Source: CALGDE01 sp964655355
GTDB taxonomy: Bacteria > Cyanobacteriota > Cyanobacteriia > CACIAM-69d
Direction of reading: 5' to 3'
Assembly (NCBI GenBank): GCA_964655355.1
Contig: CAZZMD010000001.1
Span: forward strand, 62,001 to 126,000
DNA: 64,000 nt
This document shows, in pieces, positions 36,686-46,545 of the stretch (positions within the stretch are counted from its first letter, which is position 1; each line of letters starts with the position of its first letter). Under the pieces are notes generated by a model. That model worked only from the letters and a program-made list of their open reading frames with translations. It did no database searches and had not been told where the DNA came from. Made by a program: the position numbers and the translations under genes.

Positions 36686-38077
36686 CTACTGCGGAGACGG
36701 GGACACCGGCGGGGGGATCACAGTGCGGCGGCGATCGCCCAAAATTGGTTTTTCTAGGGTCGATGTCACGGCGTCGGGGATCGCAGCGGGCTCCCCCCAT
36801 TGGGTTTGGAGATTGGCCAACAGACGATCCTGATTGATACGCAAAATGCGGGGCAGGCCGCCATTAATGATGGCAAAGCCGAGGGCATCGTGGGTCTCGG
36901 TGGGCAGCAACCCAGACAGGGCGCTCACCGCATTAAGCGTCCCGGTTTTAACCGTGGAGCCGGCTGGCATTTTTCGGGTGCGAATACTGCCGCGATCCAC
37001 CCCGGAAATCGGGAAAATATCCGCCAACGTATAGGCGGGCGCACCGTTCTCGGGATGGCGCAGTTGATGGCTTAACCGCAGTGCCAAAGCCGTCGCAGCA
37101 CGGGGGGAGATTTTATTCTCCACCCCCAGCCCCGAGCCATTAATAAGCTGAATTTCGCCTGCCGGAAAATCCATCGATTGCGCTAGCTGCCGGGCGATCG
37201 CCGGGCCGCCCCCCAACTGATCCACCAATTGCTCCGACATGGCGTTATTGCTATGCACATTCATCAGCTTCAGCAATTGCACCAGGGGGAGCGATCGCCG
37301 GGTCAGCAATAATGTCGCCCGCTCCGGGGTCGGCTTCACCTGGGGCAGCCAACGGGACGCCCCCGCAATTTTGACCACCGGCCGCGTCTGCTCCGGCACC
37401 GCCTCAAAGATTTGCGATTCAAAGGCCTTAATCGCAGGCGGCTGCCATTGCTCACTATCCAGCGCAATTTTTAGCAGTTCCCCGGCATGGTTGGGCGGAA
37501 ACTGATCCGGATATTGGGGATCGGGCAAAAAATTCATATTAAATTGCCCCGTCAGCACCACGTCCCCCGTAACCTCGCGGATCCCCTGGTCATTCAACGC
37601 TTGCCCCACCGCGATCGCCTCTTCCCAGACAAAGGCGGGATCGCCCCCCCCTTCCACAATCAAATTCCCCACCAGGCGATCGCCCTGGATCCGCCCATCG
37701 GTCCAAAATTTAGTTTCAAACTGATGGTTCACTCCCCATTTTTCCAGGGCAGCCAAAGAGGTCGCCATTTTCGTCAACGAAGCCGCCGACCGGGGCTCAG
37801 TCCCCTGATAGCTACCCAAAAACTCATATCCCCGCTGGAGCCAGACCCCCTGGGTCGCCGGATCCATCCCATCCGCCTGCAACTGAGCTAAATATCGCGT
37901 CAGGATGGCCGCCGCCCCAGACTCCTGGGACGTTTGGGCTAAACTCTGGGGATCATGGGGAATCCCGGACCAACTCAGCCGTGCCCCCGCCCCCGTCGCC
38001 ACCGAGTCCACCGATCCCATCCCCGCGCCAATCCCCATCAGGGACGCCATCGCGATCGCCCAACCACTCCCAATCAT
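36686..38077 (-). CDS. dacB: D-alanyl-D-alanine carboxypeptidase/endopeptidase (PBP4, peptidase family S13)
   Basis: 463 residues. Periplasmic enzyme that trims peptidoglycan peptides. The N-terminus is hydrophobic (GWAIAMASLMGIGAGMGS), a signal sequence. Active-site motifs: S100-L-T-K103, S276-N-N278 and K377-T-G. A large insert between the first two motifs is the family's extra domain (VEGGGDPAFVWEEAI). It converges with the methyltransferase gene, 10 bases apart, and follows the M50 protease gene. The same genome segment carries Ddl, MltA and a further serine hydrolase. Confidence 0.94.
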   Translation of the reverse strand: MIGSGWAIAMASLMGIGAGMGSVDSVATGAGARLSWSGIPHDPQSLAQTSQESGAAAILTRYLAQLQADGMDPATQGVWLQRGYEFLGSYQGTEPRSAASLTKMATSLAALEKWGVNHQFETKFWTDGRIQGDRLVGNLIVEGGGDPAFVWEEAIAVGQALNDQGIREVTGDVVLTGQFNMNFLPDPQYPDQFPPNHAGELLKIALDSEQWQPPAIKAFESQIFEAVPEQTRPVVKIAGASRWLPQVKPTPERATLLLTRRSLPLVQLLKLMNVHSNNAMSEQLVDQLGGGPAIARQLAQSMDFPAGEIQLINGSGLGVENKISPRAATALALRLSHQLRHPENGAPAYTLADIFPISGVDRGSIRTRKMPAGSTVKTGTLNAVSALSGLLPTETHDALGFAIINGGLPRILRINQDRLLANLQTQWGEPAAIPDAVTSTLEKPILGDRRRTVIPPPVSPSPQ

Positions 38078-38153
38078 CCACCCACCCTTAACATCAGACC
38101 GCTCCTAGGGTACTCCGCGATCGCCCCCCACGCCGTTCCTGATTATCGCCGGC

Positions 38154-38933
38154 CTACTTACCGCCCGCCTTGGCATCCGGTAAGGACTGCATCATCACCG
38201 CCCGCAGCCCCAGAATCAGGAACCCAAAGGAGATCAACGCCAACAACCCTCCCCAAAACCAGTAGGGCAAAAATAACTGCTGAGCGATTTGCCCCGTGTC
38301 CGACCATTGGAGGCCACGCCCGGCAACGCTAACCCGCTCCGTAAATAAATAATCCAAATGCTGATAGGAGCTGATGCAGGCCTGGACCCCCAAAAACTGC
38401 ACCGCGAAATACTGCATCCACCGGGGCATATAAAGGGGAATCGACGCGATCGCCACCCCGAACGCCACCACAATCGCCAACCCAAACACCGTCCGCACCC
38501 ATAGGAGCGCCGACACCAACAAAAATAATCCCAGCCCAAATAACCCGAGCTGCACCCGGGGCAACCGCGCCGTCGACAGCCGCAGCAACAACATCCCAGC
38601 GATCGACGGTCCCAGCAATCCCCCCGCCGACACCAACGCCCGACCGATCCGGCCCAAAAATAAACTGCCGCTGTGATACGCCAGCCCCGACCCCGACGGA
38701 TACAGCATCAATTTTTCAAAATTGCCCCCCATGGCGATCGCCGTCAGCCCGTGGCCCATCTCATGGAACCAGGTCGCCAAAATCGAAAACGGGTACAGCA
38801 CATACTGTCCCTCGGGGACTTGCCACAGCGCCACCGTAGCGATCGCCGCGCCAATGAGCCACGTCAACGCTCGAGAAGAATTTTGGGGAATCGGATCCGG
38901 GGCAGACGGCGTCGAAGACTGGGACGGTTTCAT
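38154..38933 (-). CDS. M50-family membrane metallopeptidase-like protein
   Basis: 259 residues, mostly membrane-embedded (five or six hydrophobic segments). The zinc motif H57-E-M-G-H61 lies at the end of a transmembrane helix (ILATWFHEMGHGLTAIAMGG), as in site-2 protease-like M50 proteins. No PDZ or CBS domain. Close in style to the short M50 family common in cyanobacteria and annotated only as M50 family metallopeptidase. The target is unknown. Its upstream neighbour metK, on the same strand, ends 138 bases before its start. Confidence 0.85.
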   Translation of the reverse strand: MKPSQSSTPSAPDPIPQNSSRALTWLIGAAIATVALWQVPEGQYVLYPFSILATWFHEMGHGLTAIAMGGNFEKLMLYPSGSGLAYHSGSLFLGRIGRALVSAGGLLGPSIAGMLLLRLSTARLPRVQLGLFGLGLFLLVSALLWVRTVFGLAIVVAFGVAIASIPLYMPRWMQYFAVQFLGVQACISSYQHLDYLFTERVSVAGRGLQWSDTGQIAQQLFLPYWFWGGLLALISFGFLILGLRAVMMQSLPDAKAGGK

Positions 38934-39071
38934 GGGGAAATTATGGCGGGCAATAAACCCACCCTAGGCAGCAATGTTTCTATTCTAGAAACTCCGGCCA
39001 AAAATCACCGGCGATCGCGCTGCCCAGATTTCCTCACCCCCCATCCCAGTCTGGTTCTTACCTTGCGGGCA

Positions 39072-40310
39072 CTACAGTAACTGCGCCTTCAACGCATCCA
39101 CCTTATCCAACTGCTCCCAGGGCAAATCCAGATCCAGACGCCCAAAGTGACCATAGGCCGCCACATCTTGATAGAAGCGACCACCCCGCTCACCGGGCAA
39201 ATTCTGCAAGCCATAGGCATGGATGATCCCCGCCGGACGCAGCTCAAAAATGGATTTTACGGCTTCCAGCAATTTCGCCTCATCCACCGTACCGGTACCA
39301 AAGGTATCCACCATAATGCTCACCGGGCGCGCCACCCCGATCGCATAGCTCACCTGCACCTCACACTTCTCCGCCAACCCAGCGGCCACAATATTCTTAG
39401 CCACATGGCGGCAGGCATAGGCAGCACTCCGGTCCACCTTCGTAGGATCCTTCCCGGAGAACGCCCCACCCCCATGGCGAGCGGAGCCCCCATAGGTATC
39501 CACAATAATTTTGCGTCCGGTCAATCCCGAATCCCCCTGGGGACCCCCAATCACAAACTTACCCGTGGGATTCACCAGCAGCCGCGTATTGTCATCCAGG
39601 CTGAGGGGGCAATCGGCGAAGACTTTTTGAATGGTGCTCTCCCAAAGGTCATCCCGAATCCGCTTTTGGATCGCATCGTTATCGGTGATCCCATCGATCG
39701 CATCGGCGTGCTGGGTGGAGATCAAGATAGTATCAATGCCCACGGGCTTGCCGTCTTCGTAGACCACCGACACCTGGGTCTTACCATCGGGACCGAGATA
39801 GCCCAACTCCCCAGACTTCCGCACCACCGACAACTGGCGGGACAACCGGTGAGCCAAACTAATGGGCAACGGCATCAGCTCCTGGGTCTCATTGCAGGCA
39901 TAGCCAAACATCAAACCCTGATCCCCCGCCCCGATCGCATCAAACGCCTCATCGTTATCAACGCCACGGCTCTCCTGGGCGACATCCACCCCCTGGGCAA
40001 TATCCGCCGATTGTTCGTCCAACGCCACCAACACCGAGCAGCTATTGGCCGAAAAGCCATTATCAGCGTTCGTATAGCCAATCTCTGCAATTTTCTTGCG
40101 AGCCAGCTCGATCAAATTAACCGACGCCTTCGAGGACACCTCGCCGGTAATCAGCACCAAACCCGTATTCACCACGACCTCAGCCGCCACCCGCGATCGC
40201 GGATCTTCGCTCAGCAAGGCATCCAGAATCGTGTCAGAAATTTGGTCACAAATTTTGTCGGGATGACCCTCGGTCACCGACTCGGAAGTAAAAAGATAAC
40301 GACGAGACAA
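39072..40310 (-). CDS. metK: S-adenosylmethionine synthetase
   Basis: 412 residues. Makes SAM from methionine and ATP. Seen: ESVTEGHPDKICDQISDTIL with the ATP/metal residues, GAGDQGLMFGYA, and GGGAFSGKDPTKVDRSAAY at the active-site lysine and aspartate. It supplies SAM to the methyltransferases in the window and, with ahcY about 6 kb away, completes the methyl cycle. No SAM-riboswitch could be drawn in its 229-base leader. Confidence 0.97.
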   Translation of the reverse strand: MSRRYLFTSESVTEGHPDKICDQISDTILDALLSEDPRSRVAAEVVVNTGLVLITGEVSSKASVNLIELARKKIAEIGYTNADNGFSANSCSVLVALDEQSADIAQGVDVAQESRGVDNDEAFDAIGAGDQGLMFGYACNETQELMPLPISLAHRLSRQLSVVRKSGELGYLGPDGKTQVSVVYEDGKPVGIDTILISTQHADAIDGITDNDAIQKRIRDDLWESTIQKVFADCPLSLDDNTRLLVNPTGKFVIGGPQGDSGLTGRKIIVDTYGGSARHGGGAFSGKDPTKVDRSAAYACRHVAKNIVAAGLAEKCEVQVSYAIGVARPVSIMVDTFGTGTVDEAKLLEAVKSIFELRPAGIIHAYGLQNLPGERGGRFYQDVAAYGHFGRLDLDLPWEQLDKVDALKAQLL

Positions 40311-40539
40311 GGAAACGTCCCCCTAAAACTAATAACAGTGGGATGATTCGCAGCTAATCACGGGGCAATAAAGACTATTTCCCGACGATCAGCCATGAAA
40401 ACTCAATTGGACTGCCCGGTGTACCGCCCTATGGGGTCCGCCACGGTTAGTGGCTAGGGTAGGCGTCGAGCAAGACTGAAGAGCAAAAGCTGAAGTTCTC
40501 ATTGTACGGTCAGATGTTCAGCAAACATTAATCTTTCCT

Positions 40540-41301
40540 TCAACAGGGGGTTGACGCCGTCCCATCCACGACCTGCAACGCCCCGAGGGTTTGCCCGTAA
40601 GCATCAGCCCCAAAATCATGACTTTGCAACGCCGGATCCCGCCGCAAAATCACCACACCGGCACTCTTTCCCCGCCGCGCCAGGGCAACATCAGACGACG
40701 CATCCCCCACTATCAGCACATTCTGGGGCTCAACCCCAAGCTGTCGACAGGCATTTTGTAGCAAACACGGGTCCGGCTTTAAACACGCTTGCGTCGATCC
40801 CAACGCCACCGGACACAGCGATCGCAACCCATAAAAATCAACAAATTCCGCCACCCCCGGGGGCGCATCCGCCGACACGATCCCCAACTTCAACCCCGCC
40901 GCTGCCAATCGCTCGAGCCCCTCCCGCACATCAGAAAAGGGAGGGGTCAAGGGTGCTTTCGGTCCCAGCGCTTGATCCACCCCAGCAAACGCAGTCTGGG
41001 CGATCGCCAACGCCTCAGACCAGCCATGACCCTGGGCCGCCACATAGGTCGCCGCCGACACCTCATTTTCAAACCGGGAGGCCACCGCCAGCGCCCCCCG
41101 TAAATCCACTCCTTCGTCTCCAACCCCTAAAGCTTGGCGCAGGGGCGGACCGGTACCCGGGACAACCACATCCACCGCCGCAGCCCGGCGATCGCCCAAC
41201 TCCCGTAACAATCCCCCAATATCAGCAAGCGTGCCGTCCTTATCAAAAAGAACAGCACGCAAACCTTCAAATTGAACGGAGCCGCATTGAAGGGTAACCA
41301 T
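40540..41301 (-). CDS. HAD-superfamily hydrolase (phosphoglycolate phosphatase-like)
   Basis: 253 residues. Nucleophile D20 and acid-base D22 in LFDKDGTL, motif II Ser in GIVSAD, Lys in ACLKPDP and the acidic motif IV in VIVGDASSDVALA. The cap insertion between D22 and motif II is helical (C1 type), as in Gph/YbiV relatives. The substrate is unknown; phosphoglycolate would make sense in a phototroph but cannot be shown. Its start is 55 bases after the rpsA stop on the same strand, so it probably shares that transcript. Confidence 0.85.
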   Translation of the reverse strand: MVTLQCGSVQFEGLRAVLFDKDGTLADIGGLLRELGDRRAAAVDVVVPGTGPPLRQALGVGDEGVDLRGALAVASRFENEVSAATYVAAQGHGWSEALAIAQTAFAGVDQALGPKAPLTPPFSDVREGLERLAAAGLKLGIVSADAPPGVAEFVDFYGLRSLCPVALGSTQACLKPDPCLLQNACRQLGVEPQNVLIVGDASSDVALARRGKSAGVVILRRDPALQSHDFGADAYGQTLGALQVVDGTASTPC

Positions 41302-41356
41302 CCCTACGACCTCCGTTCTTCGCTCACATGAATCAAACGTCTCAAGTCAAAACGAC

Positions 41357-42544
41357 TTACTCATCCCCAGCCGCAACGGGCTCAGGCTCAGGCGCAGCTT
41401 CCTCCTCAGGGGCAGCCTCCTCAGCGGGGGCCTCTTCAACCGCAGCAGGTTCTTCGGCAGCAGGCTCTTCAACCGCAGCAGATTCTTCAGCCGCGGGCTC
41501 TTCAACTGCGGGTTCTTCCGCAGTAAGGTCTTCAACTGCAGCAGGTTCTTCAGCGGTAGTCTCTTCAGCAGCGGGCTCCTCAACCACAGGCTCCTCAGCC
41601 GCAGAAGGCGCATCATACTCCTCCTCAGGCACCGGCAACCCTTGCTGCTGGAGACGCATCTGCTCGCGATACTTCTCCGCCATCTCCTCCGCCTTGTCAT
41701 AGACAATGTTCGGATCCTTCAGCATATCGCCGGGCTCCGGCTCAAGCTGCTTGGTCGACAGAGAAATCCGGCCACGCTCCGCGTCCAGATCAATAATCAT
41801 CACCTTCACTTCGTCATTGACGTTGAAGATGCTGTGGGGCGTATCGATGTGATCGTGAGAAATCTCGGAAATGTGCAGCAGACCGCTAACACCACCGATA
41901 TCAATAAACGCACCGTAAGGCTTGATCCCGCGCACGGAACCAATGACCACTTCGCCCACCTCGAGGCGATTCATCTTACGCTCAACCAGCGCACGACGGT
42001 GGCTCAACACCAGACGGTTACGGTCCTCATCCACTTCCAGGAATTTCAGGGGTAGCTCTTCCGCCACCAAATCTTCCTTAGGCTTACGGGTGCTGATGTG
42101 AGATCCAGGAATAAAGCCGCGCAGTCCTTCAATACGGACCAGAGCACCACCCCGGTTGGTCGCGAAGACGCTGGAGCGCACCGTCGCATCTTCCGCTTGC
42201 AACTGGCGCACCCGCTCCCAAGCCCGCATGTACTCAATGCGACGAATCGACAGGGTGAGCTGCCCATCCTCATTCTCGTCGGATAGGATAAAAAATTCGC
42301 GGGTCTCGTTCGACTGCAACACCTCATCAGGGTTTTCGATGCGGTTAATCGACATCTCCTGGATGGGGATGTAAGCAGAAGTCTTTGCACCGATATCAAT
42401 CAGGGCACCCCGGGGCTCGAGGCTAAAGACCGTTCCAGCAACGATATCGCCAGGGCTGAAGTGGTAGTCGTATTTGTCTAAGAGGGCCGCAAACTCATCA
42501 AGAGTAAAGCCGACGTCGAGGGTTTGGTTTTCTTGGGTGGGCAT
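41357..42544 (-). CDS. rpsA: Ribosomal protein S1 with long acidic Ala/Glu/Pro tail
   Basis: 395 residues from MPTQENQTLD (a start ten codons upstream is possible). Three S1 OB-fold repeats: 31-101 (GDIVAGTVFSLEPRGALIDI), 118-186 (a degenerate copy) and 197-265 (GEVVIGSVRGIKPYGAFIDI). This is the short three-domain form found in cyanobacteria and chloroplasts. It binds mRNA and helps initiation. Residues 308-395 are an imperfect repeat of about five residues (EEPAA, EEPAV, EESAA and so on), encoded by imperfect 15-base repeats, with net charge far below zero. The core is certain; the role of the tail is unknown. Confidence 0.95.
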   Translation of the reverse strand: MPTQENQTLDVGFTLDEFAALLDKYDYHFSPGDIVAGTVFSLEPRGALIDIGAKTSAYIPIQEMSINRIENPDEVLQSNETREFFILSDENEDGQLTLSIRRIEYMRAWERVRQLQAEDATVRSSVFATNRGGALVRIEGLRGFIPGSHISTRKPKEDLVAEELPLKFLEVDEDRNRLVLSHRRALVERKMNRLEVGEVVIGSVRGIKPYGAFIDIGGVSGLLHISEISHDHIDTPHSIFNVNDEVKVMIIDLDAERGRISLSTKQLEPEPGDMLKDPNIVYDKAEEMAEKYREQMRLQQQGLPVPEEEYDAPSAAEEPVVEEPAAEETTAEEPAAVEDLTAEEPAVEEPAAEESAAVEEPAAEEPAAVEEAPAEEAAPEEEAAPEPEPVAAGDE

Positions 42545-42697
42545 GCTAACGATTGGGGCTGTTTCCGCAGGCAAGTCAGCGTCAGGGTGCCTTCATTAGT
42601 GGGCATTGGGATGTCTACTCACACCCCTGACTGACCCTACGGCATAGGGTTGACTGAAAAATAGTTCGAGCCACCATCGTATCACGGCCCCACAACA

Positions 42698-42739
42698 AGA
42701 ATGCCCAGGGAAAAATTCATCCTCTTCCCTGGGCATTCT
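42698..42739 (-). terminator. clpC terminator hairpin
   Basis: AGAATGCCCAGGGAA and TTCCCTGGGCATTCT form a perfect 15-bp stem with a 12-base loop, 60 bases after the clpC stop. The tract behind it on the minus strand is only partly T-rich (TGTTGTGG). The rpsA promoter must lie between it and 42544. Confidence 0.75.
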
Positions 42740-42798
42740 CAATGGTTCAGCCGGCAATCGCGGGGAAGGGTTAAACGCCCCCCAACGGTACCGCTGAC

Positions 42799-45291
42799 TT
42801 ACTCAGCGCCCTGGGGCAAAAGCTCCCGAGGCTCAGCGCCATCCAGCTCCACCTCAGTGGAGTGCACCTCCACCTGTCCGTCGTCATCGAGATCAACGAT
42901 CGCCTTATGGCCGTCTTTGACCCGACCGGACAACATGGCCTCTGCCAGGGTATCTTCCAGCAAGCGCATAATGGCGCGGCGTAGGGGTCGAGCCCCGTAG
43001 CTGGGGTTGTAGCCCTCCTCGATCAGGCGCTCCTTGAAGCGATCCGTCACCTCGAGTTCGATACCCTTTTCGGTCAAGCGACCGAACACTTCCTTGAGCA
43101 GGATTTCGGCAATGTCCTTAACCTCATCCTTGGACAACTGACGGAACACAATAATTTCGTCAAGACGGTTCAAGAATTCCGGGCGGAAGTACTGCTTCAG
43201 CTCCTCATTCACCAAGGACTTGATGCGGTTGTACTGGGAGTCGGCGAGATCATCGGAGAACTCGAAGCCCAGACCGCCGCCACCTTTTTCAATGACCTTG
43301 GAACCGATGTTCGAGGTGAGGATCAAGAGCGTATTTTTGAAGTCCACGGTGCGGCCCTTGGCATCGGTCAAACGACCATCTTCCAAGATTTGCAGCAGCA
43401 TATTGAACACATCGGGGTGCGCCTTTTCGATCTCGTCGAACAGCACCACCGTGTAAGGACGACGGCGTACCGCCTCCGTCAACTGACCGCCCTCGTTGTA
43501 GCCCACATAGCCCGGAGGAGAACCAATCAGCTTGGAAACCGTGTGACGCTCCATAAACTCGGACATATCCAGGCGAATCATCGCCTCTTCAGACCCGAAG
43601 AAGTAGGACGCCAACGCCTTGGTCAGCTCGGTTTTACCCACCCCGGTAGGACCGGAGAACACAAAGCTAGCGATGGGACGGTTGGGATTCTTCAGACCAA
43701 CCCGTGCCCGGCGAATCGCCCGAGACACGGCCTTGACCGCTTCGTCCTGACCAATCAGGCGCTGGTGGAGGGTTTCCTCCATATTCAGCAGCTTGGTGGA
43801 CTCCGATTCGGTGAGCTTGTTCACCGGAACGCCGGTCCAGGACGCCACGATTTGCGCAATATCCTCTTCATCCACGATGGGGGACAGGTCTGCGGTCTCG
43901 GAATCGTTCTTCTTGTTTTGGGCGATCGTCCGGATTTCCGCCTTAATTTCCATCTCGCGATCGCGCAATTCCCCGGCTTTATCAAAGTCCTGGGAACGGA
44001 CCGCTTCGTCCTTGTCCTTCAGGACCTGACGCAACTCCTTGTCCAGCTCCTTAGCCGCCGGAGGCAACTGGGAATTCAACAGGCGCACCCGGGATCCCGC
44101 CTCATCAATCAAGTCGATCGCCTTGTCGGGCAAGAAGCGATCGCTGATATAGCGGTCGGACAATTTAGCGGCGGCATCCAACGCCTCGTCCGAAATTTTC
44201 AGTTTGTGGTGCAGCTCATAGCGCTCCCGGAGACCGTGGAGAATTTCGATGGTTTCTTCCACCGAAGGCTCACCCACATTCACCGGCTGGAAACGACGCT
44301 CCAACGCCGCATCCCGCTCAATATGCTTGCGGTACTCATCCAGGGTGGTGGCACCAATACATTGCAGCTCACCCCGCGCCAAAGCCGGCTTCAGGATATT
44401 GGCAGCATCGATCGCCCCCTCGGCGGCACCGGCCCCAATCAGGGTGTGCACCTCGTCGATGACCAGGATGACGTTCCCCGCCTGGCGGATCTCATCCATG
44501 ATCTTCTTGAGGCGTTCCTCAAATTCACCGCGATACTTGGTACCTGCCACCAACAGACCAATATCTAGGGTGACAACACGCTTTTCTTCCAAAATATCGG
44601 GCACATCGCCGTGGGAGATGCGCTGGGCCAAGCCCTCAGCGATCGCGGTTTTACCCACCCCAGGCTCACCGATCAACACGGGATTATTCTTGGTACGGCG
44701 ACCCAGAATCTGAATCACCCGCTCAATTTCTTTCTGGCGACCCACCACGGGATCCAGCTTGCTCTCGCCCGCCATCTGGGTCAAGTTAGAGCCAAACTCA
44801 TCCAGGGTCGGGGTTTTAGTACGCCCCTGGGAACTACCACCGCTGCTAACTTCGGCGGTTTCGCCCAACATGCGAATAACTTGGGTGCGCACCTTCGTCA
44901 GGTCAACGCCCAGATTTTCCAGCACCCGTGCGGCGACCCCTTCGCCCTCACGGATCAGCCCCAGCAACAGGTGCTCGGTGCCAATGTAATTGTGGCCCAG
45001 CTGACGGGCCTCTTCTAAGGACAGCTCTAGAACGCGTTTGGCTCGGGGAGTGAAGGGAATTTCCACGGCAACAAAGCCGGATCCCCGCCCAATAATTTTC
45101 TCAACCTCAATCCGAGCATCTTTCAAATTGACGCCCATGGATTTCAGCACTTTTGCGGCCACGCCGGTGCCTTCGCCAATTAATCCCAGGAGGATTTGCT
45201 CAGTTCCGACGAAATTGTGGCCCAGGCGACGTGCTTCCTCTTGGGCAAGCATGATCACCTTGATGGCTTTCTCAGTAAAGCGTTCAAACAT
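42799..45291 (-). CDS. clpC: ATP-dependent Clp protease ATP-binding subunit ClpC
   Basis: 830 residues. Hsp100 unfoldase that feeds ClpP-type peptidases. Two ClpN repeats (1-about 150, starting MFERFTEKAIKVIMLAQEEA). AAA-1 has GEPGVGKTAIAEG and a Walker B near ILVIDEVHTLIG. The middle UVR-type segment is KDEAVRSQDFDKAGELRDRE. AAA-2 has GPTGVGKTELTKAL and VVLFDEIEKAHPDV. The C-terminal domain ends in an acidic tail. Essential in many cyanobacteria. rimI lies upstream on the same strand with a 329-base gap. Confidence 0.97.
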   Translation of the reverse strand: MFERFTEKAIKVIMLAQEEARRLGHNFVGTEQILLGLIGEGTGVAAKVLKSMGVNLKDARIEVEKIIGRGSGFVAVEIPFTPRAKRVLELSLEEARQLGHNYIGTEHLLLGLIREGEGVAARVLENLGVDLTKVRTQVIRMLGETAEVSSGGSSQGRTKTPTLDEFGSNLTQMAGESKLDPVVGRQKEIERVIQILGRRTKNNPVLIGEPGVGKTAIAEGLAQRISHGDVPDILEEKRVVTLDIGLLVAGTKYRGEFEERLKKIMDEIRQAGNVILVIDEVHTLIGAGAAEGAIDAANILKPALARGELQCIGATTLDEYRKHIERDAALERRFQPVNVGEPSVEETIEILHGLRERYELHHKLKISDEALDAAAKLSDRYISDRFLPDKAIDLIDEAGSRVRLLNSQLPPAAKELDKELRQVLKDKDEAVRSQDFDKAGELRDREMEIKAEIRTIAQNKKNDSETADLSPIVDEEDIAQIVASWTGVPVNKLTESESTKLLNMEETLHQRLIGQDEAVKAVSRAIRRARVGLKNPNRPIASFVFSGPTGVGKTELTKALASYFFGSEEAMIRLDMSEFMERHTVSKLIGSPPGYVGYNEGGQLTEAVRRRPYTVVLFDEIEKAHPDVFNMLLQILEDGRLTDAKGRTVDFKNTLLILTSNIGSKVIEKGGGGLGFEFSDDLADSQYNRIKSLVNEELKQYFRPEFLNRLDEIIVFRQLSKDEVKDIAEILLKEVFGRLTEKGIELEVTDRFKERLIEEGYNPSYGARPLRRAIMRLLEDTLAEAMLSGRVKDGHKAIVDLDDDGQVEVHSTEVELDGAEPRELLPQGAE

Positions 45292-45620
45292 TGGCGGTTA
45301 CCTAATCACCTGCTTAGTGCTGGCAAGGTCGATTCTACCACAGGGCAATGGGACCGCGAGGGCTTGTAGGCTGCGGTTTGACGGGGTTTTCGCGATTTTG
45401 AGGGCGAGCTGTAGTCCTGGATACGATCCGGGGAAGAAGCGCGCCAAACTCGACGAAAGAACTCCCAGTCAGACGAGTCAGTGTCCCGTGGGTGCAATCC
45501 CAATGGCGCAGAATGATTCCTTAGTTATCAATGCTAGCGCAGGTTTTTAGGGGACGGGGATCGGTGCAGGTAGGGATACCTGGTGTGATGGGGTGGGGCA
45601 TTCAGGCTAGTGATAGACCG
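45292..45620. other. Leader/promoter region of clpC
   Basis: 329 bases between rimI and clpC with no gene. No strong hairpin or repeat is visible. A TTGACG element sits near 45378 but is on the opposite strand. The rimI transcript appears to lack an intrinsic terminator here. Confidence 0.4.
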
Positions 45621-46196
45621 TTAAATCGGCTCAGAATCCACGTCTGCCCAGCGCCAGGGAGTTTTGCCCAAGCGATCGCCCACTTGGGTTTTCCAGGTTT
45701 GTAACGTTTCCCTAAACTGGGGCCAATCCAGGCGGTTAAGCCAAAGGATCGCGGCAGGATCCCCGTTGGGATAATACTTTTTGCGGATGCCGACTTCTTG
45801 GAAGCCAAATTTTTGATAGAGGGCGATCGCGCCGTGATTACTGCAGTTCACATCCAGGGTCGCCCGTTTCATGCCGCGGCCGTGGCTGATGCGCAGCAGC
45901 GCCCATAACATCAGTTGCCCTAGCCCTTGGCGATGGAACTGAGGTTCGATGGCGATCGCCGTAATGTGGGCTTCATCGACAATAAACCAGGCACATCCCA
46001 AACCCACCAGACGAGGTCCCGCCCACAGCCCTAGGAGGATACTAGCATCGCTATCGATTTCACGGCGATATCCGTCCCGGGTCCAGAGCCCTCCCAAAGC
46101 GGATTCGTCCAGCGCCACCACTTGATCCAGGTCGGCTTCGGCGATCGCCTTAAGGGTAAATGCCGCAACGGCGTGGGAAGACTGAGGGGCAGGCAC
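45621..46196 (-). CDS. rimI: Ribosomal protein S18-alanine N-acetyltransferase
   Basis: 191 residues, GNAT fold. Acetylates the N-terminal alanine of ribosomal protein S18 (family knowledge). The acetyl-CoA loop is in QFHRQGLGQLMLWALL, and the typical ATLDVNCSNHGAIALYQKFG and FGFQEVGIRKKYYPNGDPAAILW follow. The family is usually about 150-160 residues; here the C-terminus is some 25 residues longer. Divergent from ahcY with 349 bases between starts. Confidence 0.88.
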   Translation of the reverse strand: MPAPQSSHAVAAFTLKAIAEADLDQVVALDESALGGLWTRDGYRREIDSDASILLGLWAGPRLVGLGCAWFIVDEAHITAIAIEPQFHRQGLGQLMLWALLRISHGRGMKRATLDVNCSNHGAIALYQKFGFQEVGIRKKYYPNGDPAAILWLNRLDWPQFRETLQTWKTQVGDRLGKTPWRWADVDSEPI

Positions 46197-46545
46197 AAAA
46201 AAACCAGGCGCACTTCAATAAACTTTGAGGACGTTGCGGACACCGCCGCCCGCCCTTCAGATTACCCTGATGTCGCCGTCTGCAGGGCGATCGCCGTGGC
46301 TGGCGTAGACCGTGAAGCGTGCAGTAAACCGCTTCTCCGTTAATTACCTTGATCCGAGATCGCAACCTATTGCAGTAAAACGTTACTCTGGGTAGAGCCA
46401 ACTCCGATACACTGTTTGCCCCCTTTCTGATGCTGTCCTATGAAAAGGCTTTGATTGTCAGCCAACTGGGATCGCCGGTGGCAACGCGGGATAGGGGTCC
46501 ATTTGGCAATCACTTTTATTGAGAACGTTTGAGGATTTCGAGTCG
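46197..46545. other. Divergent region rimI / ahcY
   Basis: 349 bases without a gene. A -35-like TTGCAG (46370-46375) followed by TAGAGC 17 bases later is a weak sigma-70 candidate for ahcY. A near-palindrome GTAAAACGTTAC (46375-46386) overlaps it. I looked for an SAH riboswitch fold and could not build one. Confidence 0.4.

Noticed and set aside
39147..40346. Long open frame (399 codons) on the plus strand opposite metK
   Set aside because: It is the mirror of a strongly coding metK; no start context, and the translated sequence is low in family-like features. The same holds for plus-strand frames opposite clpC (43390-44568) and prk (12045-12839).
40311..40539. SAM riboswitch upstream of metK
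   Set aside because: No SAM-I, SAM-II or related core sequence could be recognised on the minus strand.
46197..46545. SAH riboswitch upstream of ahcY
   Set aside because: A known class for ahcY genes in some bacteria, but I could not pair the expected stems or find its conserved core in the leader.
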